From Priestia filamentosa (GTDB lineage Bacteria; Bacillota; Bacilli; Bacillales; Bacillaceae_H), in contig NZ_FXAJ01000002.1 of assembly GCF_900177535.1 (NCBI RefSeq), positions 744,001 through 808,000 on the forward strand: a stretch of DNA of 64,000 nucleotides, read 5' to 3'. Position 1 is the stretch's first letter; every line of letters begins with the position of its first letter. A model generated the notes under the pieces. It was given only the letters and a program-made list of their open reading frames with translations, made no database searches and was not told the origin of the DNA. Below, in pieces: positions 9,034-18,756 of the stretch. The position numbers and the translations under genes are program-made.

Positions 9034-10518
9034 TCATAGCTTAGTTGACTGAGAATCCTTCATATTCAGAGGTGAGACTAGATTTTTAGTAAGCAAACTT
9101 ACAATTACCATAAAGAAAACGTTTATAAGTAAAGCGATAACCCCAACGTTCAAATCTTTCAGCACGTGTGGTAATGAAGGAAATAAAGTCCCGATTGTAG
9201 ACTCATTGATTGTCATATAAGCAACGGTAATTACACCTACAATCATCCCTGCAGCAGCTCCTTGTTTTGTGATTATACTACGCTTTGACAGACTAAAAAC
9301 AACAGCCGGAAACAGCTGGGTTATAAAGCTATAAGCCATTAAAAGCAAGGTCACAATAGAATTGCCTCCGTTAAACGTAAAGTAAACACAGATAAGCGAT
9401 ATAACAGGCACTAAAGTTCTTGCAAGGTTTGCAATTTGCTTTTCTGTAGCTGAAGGCGTAAACACCTTATATACATTCTTGGATAACGTTGTTGATGCGG
9501 CCATTAATAGCATGGAACCTGGAACTAAAGCTGTCAGTAAACCTGCGGCGCCAATCATTCCCACAAACCAAGGGTCAAAAGTTTGAATGGAAAGGCGCAG
9601 CAAAGCTAAATCGCTATCAGCTCCTGTTAACCCAGGCACCTGTTTAATAGCGGCAAAACCAACAAAAAAGATAAACAGTAACATAATGGTATAAAGCGGC
9701 GTAATAATAGCATTTTTACGAATAGCTTTTGCACTTGATGCTGAATACGTAGCCACAAATAAATGCGGCCACATTAAACCACCCAAACAGTTCATAATAA
9801 CAGTGGAAATAAACCATGAAGTGCTCAGCCCTTGATCAGGTAGCGTAAGAAAGTTAGGATTTGTCTCTTGAATCTCTCTAAACATTGGTTCTATGCCGCC
9901 ATAGTAGTGAAAGGGAATATAAATGCCGATAAAAAGAACAATAACAAAAATCATAATATCCTTAATAACAGCTGTCCAAGCAGAGCCGTGTATGCCGGAA
10001 ATCATGACATAAGCCGTAACAGCAACAACCCCAATCCAAATGGCAACAGTAGGAGAAATCAATCCGTAAGAAGCCTCAGAAACAATAATCCCTAATCCCT
10101 TTAACTGGAGAACAATATAAGGAATCATCGAAATAACACCAATTACAGCTGCAAGAACACCTAAATATGGACTTTTATACTTACTTGTAAAAAAGTCAGA
10201 CTGTGATACTAACTTGTGCTCCTTCGCGTATTTCCATATGTTCGGATAAAACCAATAAAACAAGCAATAGAGTAGACTTAAATAACCAATGATGTAAAGA
10301 GCTGGTCCCCCTTTTCCATATGCCCATGAGCTTGCACCAAGAAAGGTAAACGTTGTATAAGATTCTCCTGCCATTAAAAGAAACACAAAGACTGTCCCAA
10401 ATCCCCGTCCACCAACTGACCATTGTTCGAGATCCATATCCTTTCCCTTTTTAGCTTGAATTCCTAAGTAGATTGCTAGTAGTAAAAAGCCAAGTATGAC
10501 GAAAAGGGACGCATTCAT
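9034..10518 (-). CDS. yhjB: Sodium:solute symporter (YhjB-like)
   Basis: A 494-residue membrane protein with ~13 hydrophobic segments, of the SSS (solute:sodium symporter) family. The N-terminal GGRGFG and GESYTTFTFLG motifs and the internal SGIHGSAWTAVIKDI are characteristic. The substrate is probably an organic anion or acylated amino acid, judged from the two hydrolases below it in the operon. Its start overlaps the stop of the preceding DUF3311 gene by four bases (ATGA), implying translational coupling. The pair matches yhjC-yhjB of B. subtilis. Confidence 0.9.
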   Translation of the reverse strand: MNASLFVILGFLLLAIYLGIQAKKGKDMDLEQWSVGGRGFGTVFVFLLMAGESYTTFTFLGASSWAYGKGGPALYIIGYLSLLYCLFYWFYPNIWKYAKEHKLVSQSDFFTSKYKSPYLGVLAAVIGVISMIPYIVLQLKGLGIIVSEASYGLISPTVAIWIGVVAVTAYVMISGIHGSAWTAVIKDIMIFVIVLFIGIYIPFHYYGGIEPMFREIQETNPNFLTLPDQGLSTSWFISTVIMNCLGGLMWPHLFVATYSASSAKAIRKNAIITPLYTIMLLFIFFVGFAAIKQVPGLTGADSDLALLRLSIQTFDPWFVGMIGAAGLLTALVPGSMLLMAASTTLSKNVYKVFTPSATEKQIANLARTLVPVISLICVYFTFNGGNSIVTLLLMAYSFITQLFPAVVFSLSKRSIITKQGAAAGMIVGVITVAYMTINESTIGTLFPSLPHVLKDLNVGVIALLINVFFMVIVSLLTKNLVSPLNMKDSQSTKL

Positions 10519-10712
10519 TCCGTATCCTCCTTATTGGCCCGATCGAATCTAAAAACAATGGCCATCGTTACAGAAGTTAACATCGCCCATAACACCACCC
10601 AAAACATAATAAATGGCATTCCAAGTACATAAGGCTCTACTCGATTTACTAGGGGTAAGAAGCCAAGCATACCGATAAAAGGTAGCATAGATAAAAAGTG
10701 AATCCCTTTCAT
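10515..10712 (-). CDS. yhjC: DUF3311 small membrane partner (YhjC-like)
   Basis: A 65-residue protein with two hydrophobic segments (FLSMLPFIGMLGFL and the long MLGMPFIMFWVVLWAML region) and a short acidic tail. This is the DUF3311 type, found next to SSS symporters and probably an accessory subunit. It is the first gene of the operon. A promoter at 10796-10824 lies ~85-110 nt upstream and GAAGAGGTGAT precedes the ATG. Confidence 0.85.
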   Translation of the reverse strand: MKGIHFLSMLPFIGMLGFLPLVNRVEPYVLGMPFIMFWVVLWAMLTSVTMAIVFRFDRANKEDTE

Positions 10713-10795
10713 TACACATCACCTCTTCATCATTTTTTCATCTTTACAAGGAGCGAATTTTAAAAGAAAGGTTCTCTCTAGTTCACTTGAATATT

Positions 10796-10824
10796 ATTTT
10801 AAAAATTCTGAATATTAATTGCAA
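10796..10824 (-). promoter_or_regulatory. Sigma-A promoter of the yhjCB operon
   Basis: On the minus strand TTGCAA (10824-10819), a 17-base spacer, then TAAAAT (10801-10796). The -35 is directly flanked upstream by the palindromic boxes, as for an activated promoter. Confidence 0.6.
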
Positions 10825-10872
10825 TGTAGGTTTCTACCTATTAAAATTTAATTAAATGTAGGTTTTTACATA
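10824..10872. promoter_or_regulatory. Two palindromic activator boxes
   Basis: ATGTAGGTTTCTACCTA and ATGTAGGTTTTTACATA start 32 bp apart, about three DNA turns. Each is itself palindromic (TAGGT-N4-ACCTA; TGTA-N6-TACA). They lie between the yhjC promoter and the start of the divergent regulator, so the regulator probably binds here, activating yhjCB and perhaps limiting itself. Confidence 0.65.
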
Positions 10873-10884
10873 GGAGTTGTGGTA

Positions 10885-13005
10885 ATGATGACAAATACCG
10901 GATTAATGCTCTCTTATTTAGAGAAAAATTCAAAAAATATTCCTTATCAAGTTTGGATTGGGAAGCCACAGGGAGAAAAACAGTATGTGACAAATGACAT
11001 AAATATAAACAGCAAAGTTTCCCCGCCTTCCATTCCTAGAAATCCAACTTTTACAACGTTTCGGCAAAATCAGCATGTTTATCTTTCTTTTGGTTACTTG
11101 GAAGACTATGAGGTGATAATTGCTATTCCGGAAACGTTCTATGTGATGAAAGTTGAAGAGTTGGAGTATTTAAATCTTCTTTATCAGCTTTCGTATCAAC
11201 AAGAAATTGTCCAAAAAAAGGATCTAGAATTGGAAAACCTTATTGAAGGCATTCGATCGATTACTTCATCTCTTGATTTGGATGAAGTATTAAAAAAGAT
11301 TGTAACAAATACTTTAAAAGTGATTCCTGCTGCAGATAGAGGGTTTCTGCAATTATATGACCCTGTTATCGATAGACTTATCCCTAAAGCATTTGTTGGG
11401 TTTAACGACCGTCTCCAGCTTTTTAAAGTTAAAGTTGGAGAATCTATTACAGGAAAAGTATTTGAGGATGGCAAACCAAGAATCTATTATACAGAAGAAG
11501 AAGTTTATGCTGCGATGGACAAGTATCATATATCAGAAAAGAATAATGATCATATTCTCTCTTCTACCTCTCCTTTTAACAGTATAAAATCTGCTATGTG
11601 TGTACCCATTTCTATTGGAGAAAATCGATTAGGAGTCATGATTGTGCACCAACGGTCTAGAGAAAAGAAATTAACAGATCATCATCTAAATTTATTAAAT
11701 GGGTTTGCTTCTCAAGCTGCTGTTGCTATTCAAAATGCTCAGCTTTATTCAGAGGTCAAAATGAGATTAGAGGAAGTAACAGAGTTAAGTGAAAAACTAA
11801 AGGAAAAAAACCAGTTACTTTCAAAGAGAAATGAAGTCCACGGGACGTTAACAAAGCTGTCTCTGCAAAATAAAGGGGCGGAAACCATTGTTTTAGAATT
11901 AAACCGGATGATCGGTAGATCCCTCTCCTATTTTAATGCAACGGAAAATGTATGGTACCCAAACCAAGCAAATCGTGTACCTGTGTTTAGCTCCGATGAA
12001 ATCGAAAAAGTCTTTTTAAAAAGACGAACACCGGTTTATGTTGACGTCTTTACTCAAAAGAAAGAAAGTTATTATTTATATCCTATTGTTAATGGAGCTA
12101 TTTTTTTAGGTTGTTTCGTTGTATCCGTTTCTGAACCATTTTCACCACTTGACCAAATTACAGTTGAACAAGGGAGTGCTGTTCTAGCTTTAGAACTAGT
12201 AAAAAAATTAACAATGACAGAGCTTTACTATACAAAGACACATGAGTTTTTCAATGAACTATTACAAAATAAAAATCGAGAAACATGTTTAGAGAAAGGA
12301 AAAGAATTTAATTTAAACTTGAATTCTTTTTTATTCGTGTCGATATTTGAAATTACTATATATAATGACCTACAAGTGTTAGAAATGAATATTCATCGTT
12401 TAGTCTCAAGAATCAAAGGAAAATTACAACCCTTTAGTATCCTTATTTATGGTTTTCATAATAAGGTTGTTCTTCTTGTTTCCCTATCTAATCCAAGCTC
12501 TATATCCGCTGTTACTAAACAGTTTAATGTCACGATGAAAGAATGGAGAACAAACAGCGGGGCCCCTTTGCGTGTAGGGGTAGGCACTCTCTATAAGGGG
12601 ATAGAGAATGTGGCGAAAAGTTATGAAGAAGCAAATCTGTCACTCTCTTATTTAAAAAGTCGTAATAAAACAGAACTTTTCTTTTATGAAAATATAGGGG
12701 TAAATCGCCTATTTTTACAACAACCTTCCGATGATATTGAGAGATTTTTGAATGAAGTATTTGTTCCATTACAGACTGAACATGGAGAACATAACGATTT
12801 AGAAAAAACTCTCCTCTCTTATATTAAAAATAATAAATCAGCAACTAACACCGCAAAACAACTCCACATTCATATTAATACTCTTTATCAACGGTTAAAA
12901 AAGATTGAAAAACAATTAAATTTGAGTTTTGATAATCCAGAAGATGCTTTAAAAATCCAGTTAGCTTGTCATCTTCGAGAGACATTTTCTTATTTGCAAA
13001 TTTAG
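10885..13005 (+). CDS. GAF-domain PucR/CdaR-type transcriptional activator
   Basis: A 706-residue regulator. Residues ~1-95 are an uncharacterised N-terminal part. About 105-285 form a GAF sensor domain (ITSSLDLDEVLKKIV, then GFASQAAVAIQNAQLY), followed by a coiled coil (~285-320) and a central CdaR/GGDEF-like region (~470-600). A C-terminal PucR-type helix-turn-helix at ~645-700 reads SATNTAKQLHIHINTLYQRL. AGGAG sits 8 nt before the ATG at 10885; an upstream GTG is less well spaced. Divergence from the yhjCB-M20-M42 operon and the boxes between them indicate it activates that operon in response to its substrate. Confidence 0.88.
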   Translation: MMTNTGLMLSYLEKNSKNIPYQVWIGKPQGEKQYVTNDININSKVSPPSIPRNPTFTTFRQNQHVYLSFGYLEDYEVIIAIPETFYVMKVEELEYLNLLYQLSYQQEIVQKKDLELENLIEGIRSITSSLDLDEVLKKIVTNTLKVIPAADRGFLQLYDPVIDRLIPKAFVGFNDRLQLFKVKVGESITGKVFEDGKPRIYYTEEEVYAAMDKYHISEKNNDHILSSTSPFNSIKSAMCVPISIGENRLGVMIVHQRSREKKLTDHHLNLLNGFASQAAVAIQNAQLYSEVKMRLEEVTELSEKLKEKNQLLSKRNEVHGTLTKLSLQNKGAETIVLELNRMIGRSLSYFNATENVWYPNQANRVPVFSSDEIEKVFLKRRTPVYVDVFTQKKESYYLYPIVNGAIFLGCFVVSVSEPFSPLDQITVEQGSAVLALELVKKLTMTELYYTKTHEFFNELLQNKNRETCLEKGKEFNLNLNSFLFVSIFEITIYNDLQVLEMNIHRLVSRIKGKLQPFSILIYGFHNKVVLLVSLSNPSSISAVTKQFNVTMKEWRTNSGAPLRVGVGTLYKGIENVAKSYEEANLSLSYLKSRNKTELFFYENIGVNRLFLQQPSDDIERFLNEVFVPLQTEHGEHNDLEKTLLSYIKNNKSATNTAKQLHIHINTLYQRLKKIEKQLNLSFDNPEDALKIQLACHLRETFSYLQI

Positions 13006-13135
13006 AGATGTACTTTCTATATAAAGGGATAAAACAACAACTTTCTTAAAAATTAGGGATTCTACTGTTTCTCCTTTTGCAGACAAACTCACCCTTCTCC
13101 AGACAGGTTTCCTTTTTGGGGTATATGTTAATAAA

Positions 13136-13173
13136 TTCAAAGAAACCACCTTATGTAAGGTGGTTTCTTTGAA
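13136..13173. terminator. Bidirectional terminator after the PucR-type gene
   Basis: TTCAAAGAAACCACCTTA and TAAGGTGGTTTCTTTGAA form a perfect stem ~130 nt after the stop. The rest of 13006-13419 shows no gene. Confidence 0.75.
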
Positions 13174-13419
13174 TTTCATCTTAAAACAAGTTTTTGAGAT
13201 ACAGTAAGTCATAACCCCTTTTTACCCTCAATAAATAGTATATAAATAATCGATTTTAATGTGACTTCATTTGCCCATTCTGAGCGATCACAGTAAGTAA
13301 ATACTGCATTCGTCACAATCCCAGCATTATAAAAGAATGCATAACGTACAGAATAAACAAGTTTCACCTAATCTTGATCAAGAGCACAAATTTACTTTAC
13401 ATCAACTATATTCTCACTT

Positions 13420-14877
13420 CTATGCTTCTTCTTTTTTCTTCAGTGTACATTGGTAAATATGCATTGCCTCTTCATATGGAATATGATGTAGGGAAACTTT
13501 CACTTTTTCTTTTCCTGAAGTTACAGCCGTATTGATGGATGCCAAATGTTTTCTTTCTTGCAACCATGTTTGGCGTAGCACTATCCATTGAATACGTCCT
13601 CGTTTAATAATGGCCGTATTACGAAAAAAAACACCGTATTGCAAAGTTAGAAAATGTTCGCTTTGATTCCAACCCGTAGTGCGGTATTCTCTCCACCCTA
13701 GCCATAAACTTAAGATTGGGGTAATGAGAGAAAAATAGCGATATGGATCCGGTATATATATCCATAATGGAATTAAAAGAAGACAACCTATAAAAAAAAG
13801 TGGTCCTACATAAGAAATTCTAGCTTTCTTTGATGGAGTGTGTAGACTGTCGCTCCTTTTATATCCAGTAAAAACCTCAATTAAAGATTGTGCTCTTTCC
13901 TTTTTAACAAAAGGAATCAAAGAAATTGTTTTTTTCACTTGTTCATCTTGACTATTTTGGATAACAACAGCTTCGATTGAGGCATATCCTAGCAGGCGCT
14001 GTAATGGTCTTTCGGTGATAAAAATGGCTTGTATGCGGTTTTGTGCAATTGTTCGATGCTTCTTTTCGAATAGTCCTTGTTGAATTTCAATTTCTCCTCG
14101 TTCATTTTTATCTAATTTAAAATGATAATCACTAACATAGGTTAGGAACAAGGAAAGAGCAAAAGAGAGAAGAATCATCAGAGTAACCGTAGTGAAGATC
14201 CAGTTAGAACCAAACCAACTGGCTAAGTACGTAAATAAAGTGTCCCTATCGTCTCCTTTTGTTATATCCCAATATTTCAGTAATCCGAGAAATAAAAAGG
14301 TAAATACAATACCAAACTTCGGAGAAAGCAGGCTATGGACTATTAAATCTTTGTTAGATAATTGAAGGCCGGATTCTTCGCCACTCTCCCCTAGCTTATC
14401 CTTGTTATACCCGTATAAAACCTTTCGAATCCGCTGCTCTTCCTCCTTGGAAATGCAGCTAAGGATGATACTAGATTCCTTACCACCTGCAAGTTCAATC
14501 GTTAAAGTTCGGGTAGAAAATAAATGATCATACACACGTACTGTAGAATCTAACGATTGAATGCGGTCAGATGTTACCCACCTTTTTTTCGTGACAAATA
14601 CACCTGTTTCAATATATATTCCTTTTTCTTGAATTTGATAAGTAAAAGCTCGCCATTTCAACCCCGCTACAACTAAAAGTAGAAAAATAATTAAACTACC
14701 TGCGGTTACGTTGATTATCCAAGTAGAAATTTGATCTCCTATTTTTTCATGAACAAATAAAACGATAAGTGGAAAAACCCATATAAAAGATAGAGATTCT
14801 TTAATAGCAGCAACCATAAAATAAAGAATGGAAATAGGATGAAGCCGGTGAATCGTTAATTTGTCAGACTTGTTCAT
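13420..14877 (-). CDS. ydbT: YdbT-like membrane protein with bacterial PH domains
   Basis: A 485-residue membrane protein with several hydrophobic segments, at about 15-35, 45-70, 180-200, 215-245 and 355-390. Between them lie repeated soluble domains of the bPH2 type, marked by KKRWVTSDRIQSLD, KKHRTIAQNRIQAIFI and NTAIIKRGRIQWIVLRQ, all with the R-I-Q core. It matches B. subtilis YdbT, encoded with YdbS and linked there to resistance to an antimicrobial peptide. It overlaps ydbS by 14 nt, so the two are co-translated. Confidence 0.88.
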   Translation of the reverse strand: MNKSDKLTIHRLHPISILYFMVAAIKESLSFIWVFPLIVLFVHEKIGDQISTWIINVTAGSLIIFLLLVVAGLKWRAFTYQIQEKGIYIETGVFVTKKRWVTSDRIQSLDSTVRVYDHLFSTRTLTIELAGGKESSIILSCISKEEEQRIRKVLYGYNKDKLGESGEESGLQLSNKDLIVHSLLSPKFGIVFTFLFLGLLKYWDITKGDDRDTLFTYLASWFGSNWIFTTVTLMILLSFALSLFLTYVSDYHFKLDKNERGEIEIQQGLFEKKHRTIAQNRIQAIFITERPLQRLLGYASIEAVVIQNSQDEQVKKTISLIPFVKKERAQSLIEVFTGYKRSDSLHTPSKKARISYVGPLFFIGCLLLIPLWIYIPDPYRYFSLITPILSLWLGWREYRTTGWNQSEHFLTLQYGVFFRNTAIIKRGRIQWIVLRQTWLQERKHLASINTAVTSGKEKVKVSLHHIPYEEAMHIYQCTLKKKEEA

Positions 14878-15343
14878 CGTCTAACCTCGCATACATCTCA
14901 ATTTCCCCACGAATCTTATCAGCTGTTTCTTCGGATACTCCAGGAATCTCATGGCTACCTGCTGCTGTGGATAAGACAATGGTATAAAGACGATACTTTT
15001 TCAAGATAGGACCTTGTTTTGCATCAACATGTTGGACTTTTACCATTGGAATTAATATTTTACGCTTAAACAGAAATCCTTTTATAATTTCAATACTTGT
15101 CTCACTTATACGGTATCTCCATATACGGTATTCCCACTTCGGCAGAAAATAAAGATGAAACGGTATAGACAATAGAGATACACATACAGTCACACCTATA
15201 ATCCATTTTGGCCACTCCCATTTTGACGTGCAATAAAACAATACAAGAATAATGATTGCATATACACCTAAAGAAAGGATGCCTTCTATCATTTTTGCCT
15301 GCACACTTTTTTCATTTAATCGTCTAAACCCCGTGTTACTCAC
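14864..15343 (-). CDS. ydbS: YdbS-like membrane PH-domain protein
   Basis: A 159-residue protein with two adjacent membrane segments (~20-65) followed by one bPH2 domain (ETSIEIIKGFLFKRKILIPMVKVQHVDAKQGP). Length and arrangement equal B. subtilis YdbS. It precedes ydbT with overlapping ends, and the two proteins probably form a membrane complex. Confidence 0.88.
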   Translation of the reverse strand: MSNTGFRRLNEKSVQAKMIEGILSLGVYAIIILVLFYCTSKWEWPKWIIGVTVCVSLLSIPFHLYFLPKWEYRIWRYRISETSIEIIKGFLFKRKILIPMVKVQHVDAKQGPILKKYRLYTIVLSTAAGSHEIPGVSEETADKIRGEIEMYARLDDEQV

Positions 15344-15428
15344 TAAATCCTCTCCTATATATTTCTTCTCATGTCATTTACTTTATACAATTCTTTTTTT
15401 CGATATTACTTCCTCCTACCTTCCTATT

Positions 15429-15662
15429 TTAAAATGGTTTTTCCTCTTTCTCTGTTAATTCTACGAGAAAAGGGAAAAAGAGAATGAACAGGATAGCAAC
15501 GGTTGCACTTATATATCCTAGTCCCATTAAAGGACTTGCATTTTTAAAGGAGATAAACTGCTTTGTCCTACAGACAGGACATTCTCTTCCTTTTTTTGAA
15601 AGTCCTAGTTGCCATACTCTTCTTTTTTTCCATTTATAATTACAATTTGTACAATGTGCCAT
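15429..15662 (-). CDS. Small zinc-ribbon membrane protein (CXXC-20-CXXC type)
   Basis: A 77-residue protein. CTNC at residues ~4-7 and CPVC ~27 positions on form one zinc ribbon, matching the Firmicute family described as CXXC-20-CXXC, and are followed by a ~22-residue membrane segment and an acidic tail. I place the start at the ATG at 15662, where GAGGAAGGTG lies upstream, because family members begin with a short run before the first CXXC. The function of the family is unknown to me. It lies upstream of ydbS-ydbT and may share their transcript. Confidence 0.75.
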   Translation of the reverse strand: MAHCTNCNYKWKKRRVWQLGLSKKGRECPVCRTKQFISFKNASPLMGLGYISATVAILFILFFPFLVELTEKEEKPF

Positions 15663-16123
15663 AAGTTCACCTTCCTCTTTTCTTATACGTAACCTCATCG
15701 TTTTTGTTTCAATATTTTTGCATTTTTTCTACGGATAGCTCCAATCATAAAAAAGAGCGAGATCCTCTTACGACTCTCTCGTTAGTTAAGAAAAGCCCTT
15801 ATTTTAACTTTTTCTTAGATTAATATGGTACTAAAATATTCGTTACAGCTGTAGTAAAAAACTTTTAAATCCTCGCTTTTTGTGACAGTTAGAAGTGAAT
15901 AAAACATAATTTGTTTAGATTCTTTATATTCCAAACAAACACCTTGTTTTTTCACTAATAAAAAAACACTCAGTATGTACTAAGCAGATTATTAAACAAA
16001 ACCTCGACATTATATTAAAATATAATAACTGAGATAAAAGAAATCCATTTTATTTCCTAACTGCACAAAAAAGGTAAATCTACTGTATACATTAAAAATT
16101 GTATGAAGAAAGGACACACTCCT
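15663..16123. other. Intergenic region without recognisable genes
   Basis: AT-rich DNA between the divergent zinc-ribbon and luciferase-like genes. A weak hairpin (GAGCGAGA / TCTCTCGTT) near 15750-15775 is the only structure I see. The promoters of both flanking genes should be here, but I cannot assign them confidently. Confidence 0.5.
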
Positions 16124-17125
16124 ATGTCAAATATTAATATCCCTGTTTCGGTTTTAAACTTAGCTCCTATTCGAGAAGGCCAAGATGGGAAAGAAGCGAT
16201 TGATGCTGTTGCCGATCTTGCTCAAGCTACAGAGAAGATGGGCTATAAACGATATTGGATTGCAGAGCATCACAATACACCTACACTTGTAAGTTCTGCA
16301 ACTTCTATTTTAATGAAACATACGCTAGAAAACACAAATAGCATCCGCGTTGGTTCTGGAGGAATTATGCTTCCTAACCACGCTCCATTAGTCGTTGCAG
16401 AACAATTTGGGACGATGGCAACAATTTATCCTGACCGCGTTGATTTAGGTCTTGGGCGTGCACCTGGCACAGATATGATGACAGCAAGTGCTCTGCGTCG
16501 CTCAAAAAGTGATTCTGTTCATACTTTCCCAGAGGACGTAAAAGAATTATTAACGTATTTTGGTTCAGAAGAAACACAAGGGTATGTAAAAGCCTATCCT
16601 GGGGTAGGGACAAATGTGCCCATTTATATTCTTGGCTCTTCCACTGATTCGGCTTATTTAGCTGCGGAACTTGGATTGCCATATGTATTTGCATCTCACT
16701 TTGCTCCTGCGCAGATGGAAGAAGCTATTTCTATTTATCGTAGACGTTTTAAACCTTCTCCCTATTTAGATAAACCATATATGACGGTAGGGCTAAATGT
16801 TATTGGAGCTGAGACTGATGAAGAAGCTGAATTTCTAGCTTCAACAATGCATTTCTTCTTCCTTAATGTTATTCGCGGTACAAAAATGCCGATGAGACCA
16901 CCTGTAGAAAACATGCAGGCTCATATGAATCCGATGGAGGAAAACATGATTTCATCTATGACAAGCGTAACCTTTAAAGGAAGTAAAGAGATGATTCGTA
17001 AACAGCTAACAGCTTTCCAGAACAACTATAACGTAGATGAAATTATGGCTGTTTCATATATTTACGATCGTGAGAAACAAAAGCGGTCATATGAAATCTT
17101 AAAGGAAGTAGTAGACGAAAAATAA
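16124..17125 (+). CDS. LLM-class flavin-dependent oxidoreductase
   Basis: A 333-residue luciferase-like (F420/FMN) oxidoreductase of the single-domain group found widely in Bacillus. Typical blocks are [12 protein letters not shown] at the start, [44 protein letters not shown] and [17 protein letters not shown] use the ATG at 16124, preceded by AAAGGA, rather than an in-frame ATG 21 nt upstream that overlaps this ribosome site. The substrate is unknown. The gene stands alone and is closed by a terminator. Confidence 0.9.
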   Translation: MSNINIPVSVLNLAPIREGQDGKEAIDAVADLAQATEKMGYKRYWIAEHHNTPTLVSSATSILMKHTLENTNSIRVGSGGIMLPNHAPLVVAEQFGTMATIYPDRVDLGLGRAPGTDMMTASALRRSKSDSVHTFPEDVKELLTYFGSEETQGYVKAYPGVGTNVPIYILGSSTDSAYLAAELGLPYVFASHFAPAQMEEAISIYRRRFKPSPYLDKPYMTVGLNVIGAETDEEAEFLASTMHFFFLNVIRGTKMPMRPPVENMQAHMNPMEENMISSMTSVTFKGSKEMIRKQLTAFQNNYNVDEIMAVSYIYDREKQKRSYEILKEVVDEK

Positions 17126-17144
17126 AGTGGAGAAATGCGGATAT

Positions 17145-17178
17145 AAAAAGGGTTCCTAATGAGGAACCCTTTTTTTTG
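17145..17178. terminator. Terminator between converging genes
   Basis: AAAAAGGGTTCCT / AGGAACCCTTTTTTTT hairpin directly after the oxidoreductase gene. It can also serve the permease gene from the other side. Confidence 0.85.
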
Positions 17179-17187
17179 CGTTTTTTT

Positions 17188-18579
17188 CTATTGAATCATA
17201 GCTTTATCATCTTTTTGATCATGAGTTCGTACACGCTTGTCTATTCTGAAAGCATAATAACTAATCACAACAATGGCAAGGAAACCAATTCCTACAATAA
17301 GGGATATCCTTGTTTCTTCATTAATCCACATACCAATAAGGACCATTAGTAAGAACGCAATGGTGATATAGTTTGTGAAAGGAGCAAAAGGCATTTTGAA
17401 TGGATGGTGATCCATTTTCGCCCTATTTCTCTTCCTGAATTGAATTTGACTAATAAGAATCACAAACCATGGAATCATACCTGGAAGAACGCTTGCACTA
17501 TATACATGTACAAATAAGTTTTCTGGTGCAATATAACTTAAAACAACACCAATGGCTAGCCCAATTAAAACACCGAATGTACCAAATAAAGGAACCCCAC
17601 CATGAGAGACTTTCGCAAAGAATTTAGGAGCTTGTCCGTTTATACCTAACGTATAAAGCATACGTCCTGCACTATAAATCCCACTATTGCATCCAGACAT
17701 CGCAGCTGTGATAACAACAAAATTAATAAATCCAGCGGCAGCTGTAATTCCAACTTTTGCGAAAGTGGCTACAAATGGACTCCCAATTGCATTCAGTTGA
17801 TCCCATGGATAAACAGTGACAATAACGAAAATAGCGCCAATATAAAAGATTAAAATACGCCAAATTGTACTTTGAATAGCTTTTGTTAACGTTTTTTTCG
17901 GATCTTTTGCTTCACCAGCTGTAATTCCAATAAGTTCTACACCCTGATAGGCGGCAACAACGAGGGATAAGGCAAAGAAAAATCCTTTCCATCCGCCTGT
18001 GAATAAGCCACCATGCTCCCATAAGTTCGATAATCCGATGGCTTCCCCTCCACTTCCAAACCCAAAGAAAATCAGTCCAATTCCCGCTACAATCATTAAA
18101 ATAATCGTTACAATTTTAATGAGTGCAAACCAAAATTCAATTTCGCCAAAAGATTTAACAGAAATTAAGTTAGCTGCTCCAAGAATAATCATGGCAATAA
18201 AACCTGGAATCCAAGCAGGAAGATCAGGGAACCAATACTGCATATACGTTCCAACCGCAATAATTTCCGCCATCCCAACAATTACCCACTGAAACCAGTT
18301 ACTCCACGCTGTCATATACCCTGCTAATGGATGAATATACTTATAGCCAAATGTCGCAAATGAACCTGTACTTGGTTCTACATACAACATTTCTCCCATT
18401 GCCCGCATAATGAGGAATATAAAAACACCGGAAATTGCATAAGCTAACATAACAGACGGCCCTGTCCATTGAATTGTGCTCGCTGATCCCATAAATAAGC
18501 CAACGCCAATTGTACCGCCTAACGCAATCATCTGAATATGACGACTTTTCAAATCCCTATTCAAATCTTTGTTTGCCAT
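17188..18579 (-). CDS. APC-superfamily amino acid permease
   Basis: A 463-residue, 12-segment amino acid transporter of the AAT type. It begins [24 protein letters not shown], the family signature, and holds [17 protein letters not shown] in the middle. The ATG at 18579 has GGAGGAAATAGG directly before it and is preferred to a TTG 30 nt upstream. It resembles B. subtilis YbxG/RocE-like permeases. Because kbl-tdh lies next to it and both have cre-like sites, threonine or glycine uptake is a reasonable guess but unproven. Confidence 0.88.
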   Translation of the reverse strand: MANKDLNRDLKSRHIQMIALGGTIGVGLFMGSASTIQWTGPSVMLAYAISGVFIFLIMRAMGEMLYVEPSTGSFATFGYKYIHPLAGYMTAWSNWFQWVIVGMAEIIAVGTYMQYWFPDLPAWIPGFIAMIILGAANLISVKSFGEIEFWFALIKIVTIILMIVAGIGLIFFGFGSGGEAIGLSNLWEHGGLFTGGWKGFFFALSLVVAAYQGVELIGITAGEAKDPKKTLTKAIQSTIWRILIFYIGAIFVIVTVYPWDQLNAIGSPFVATFAKVGITAAAGFINFVVITAAMSGCNSGIYSAGRMLYTLGINGQAPKFFAKVSHGGVPLFGTFGVLIGLAIGVVLSYIAPENLFVHVYSASVLPGMIPWFVILISQIQFRKRNRAKMDHHPFKMPFAPFTNYITIAFLLMVLIGMWINEETRISLIVGIGFLAIVVISYYAFRIDKRVRTHDQKDDKAMIQ

Positions 18580-18656
18580 CCTATTTCCTCCTACACTACT
18601 CATAGTCAAAGTTTGATGAAACTAATGCTCCTGTTTAAAAGTTTTCTTCACGCTAA

Positions 18657-18671
18657 TAGAAAGCGCTTACT
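18657..18671. promoter_or_regulatory. cre-like site upstream of the permease
   Basis: TAGAAAGCGCTTACT fits the CcpA consensus WTGNAANCGNWNNCW with one mismatch. It lies ~80 nt before the permease start. Confidence 0.55.
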
Positions 18672-18756
18672 TTTAAAACAATATTAAGAGTGCATAACGT
18701 ACTGATCTTTTCTTCTCTTTGAATACTACATACAGTACTTCGAATAATAGGTTGAT

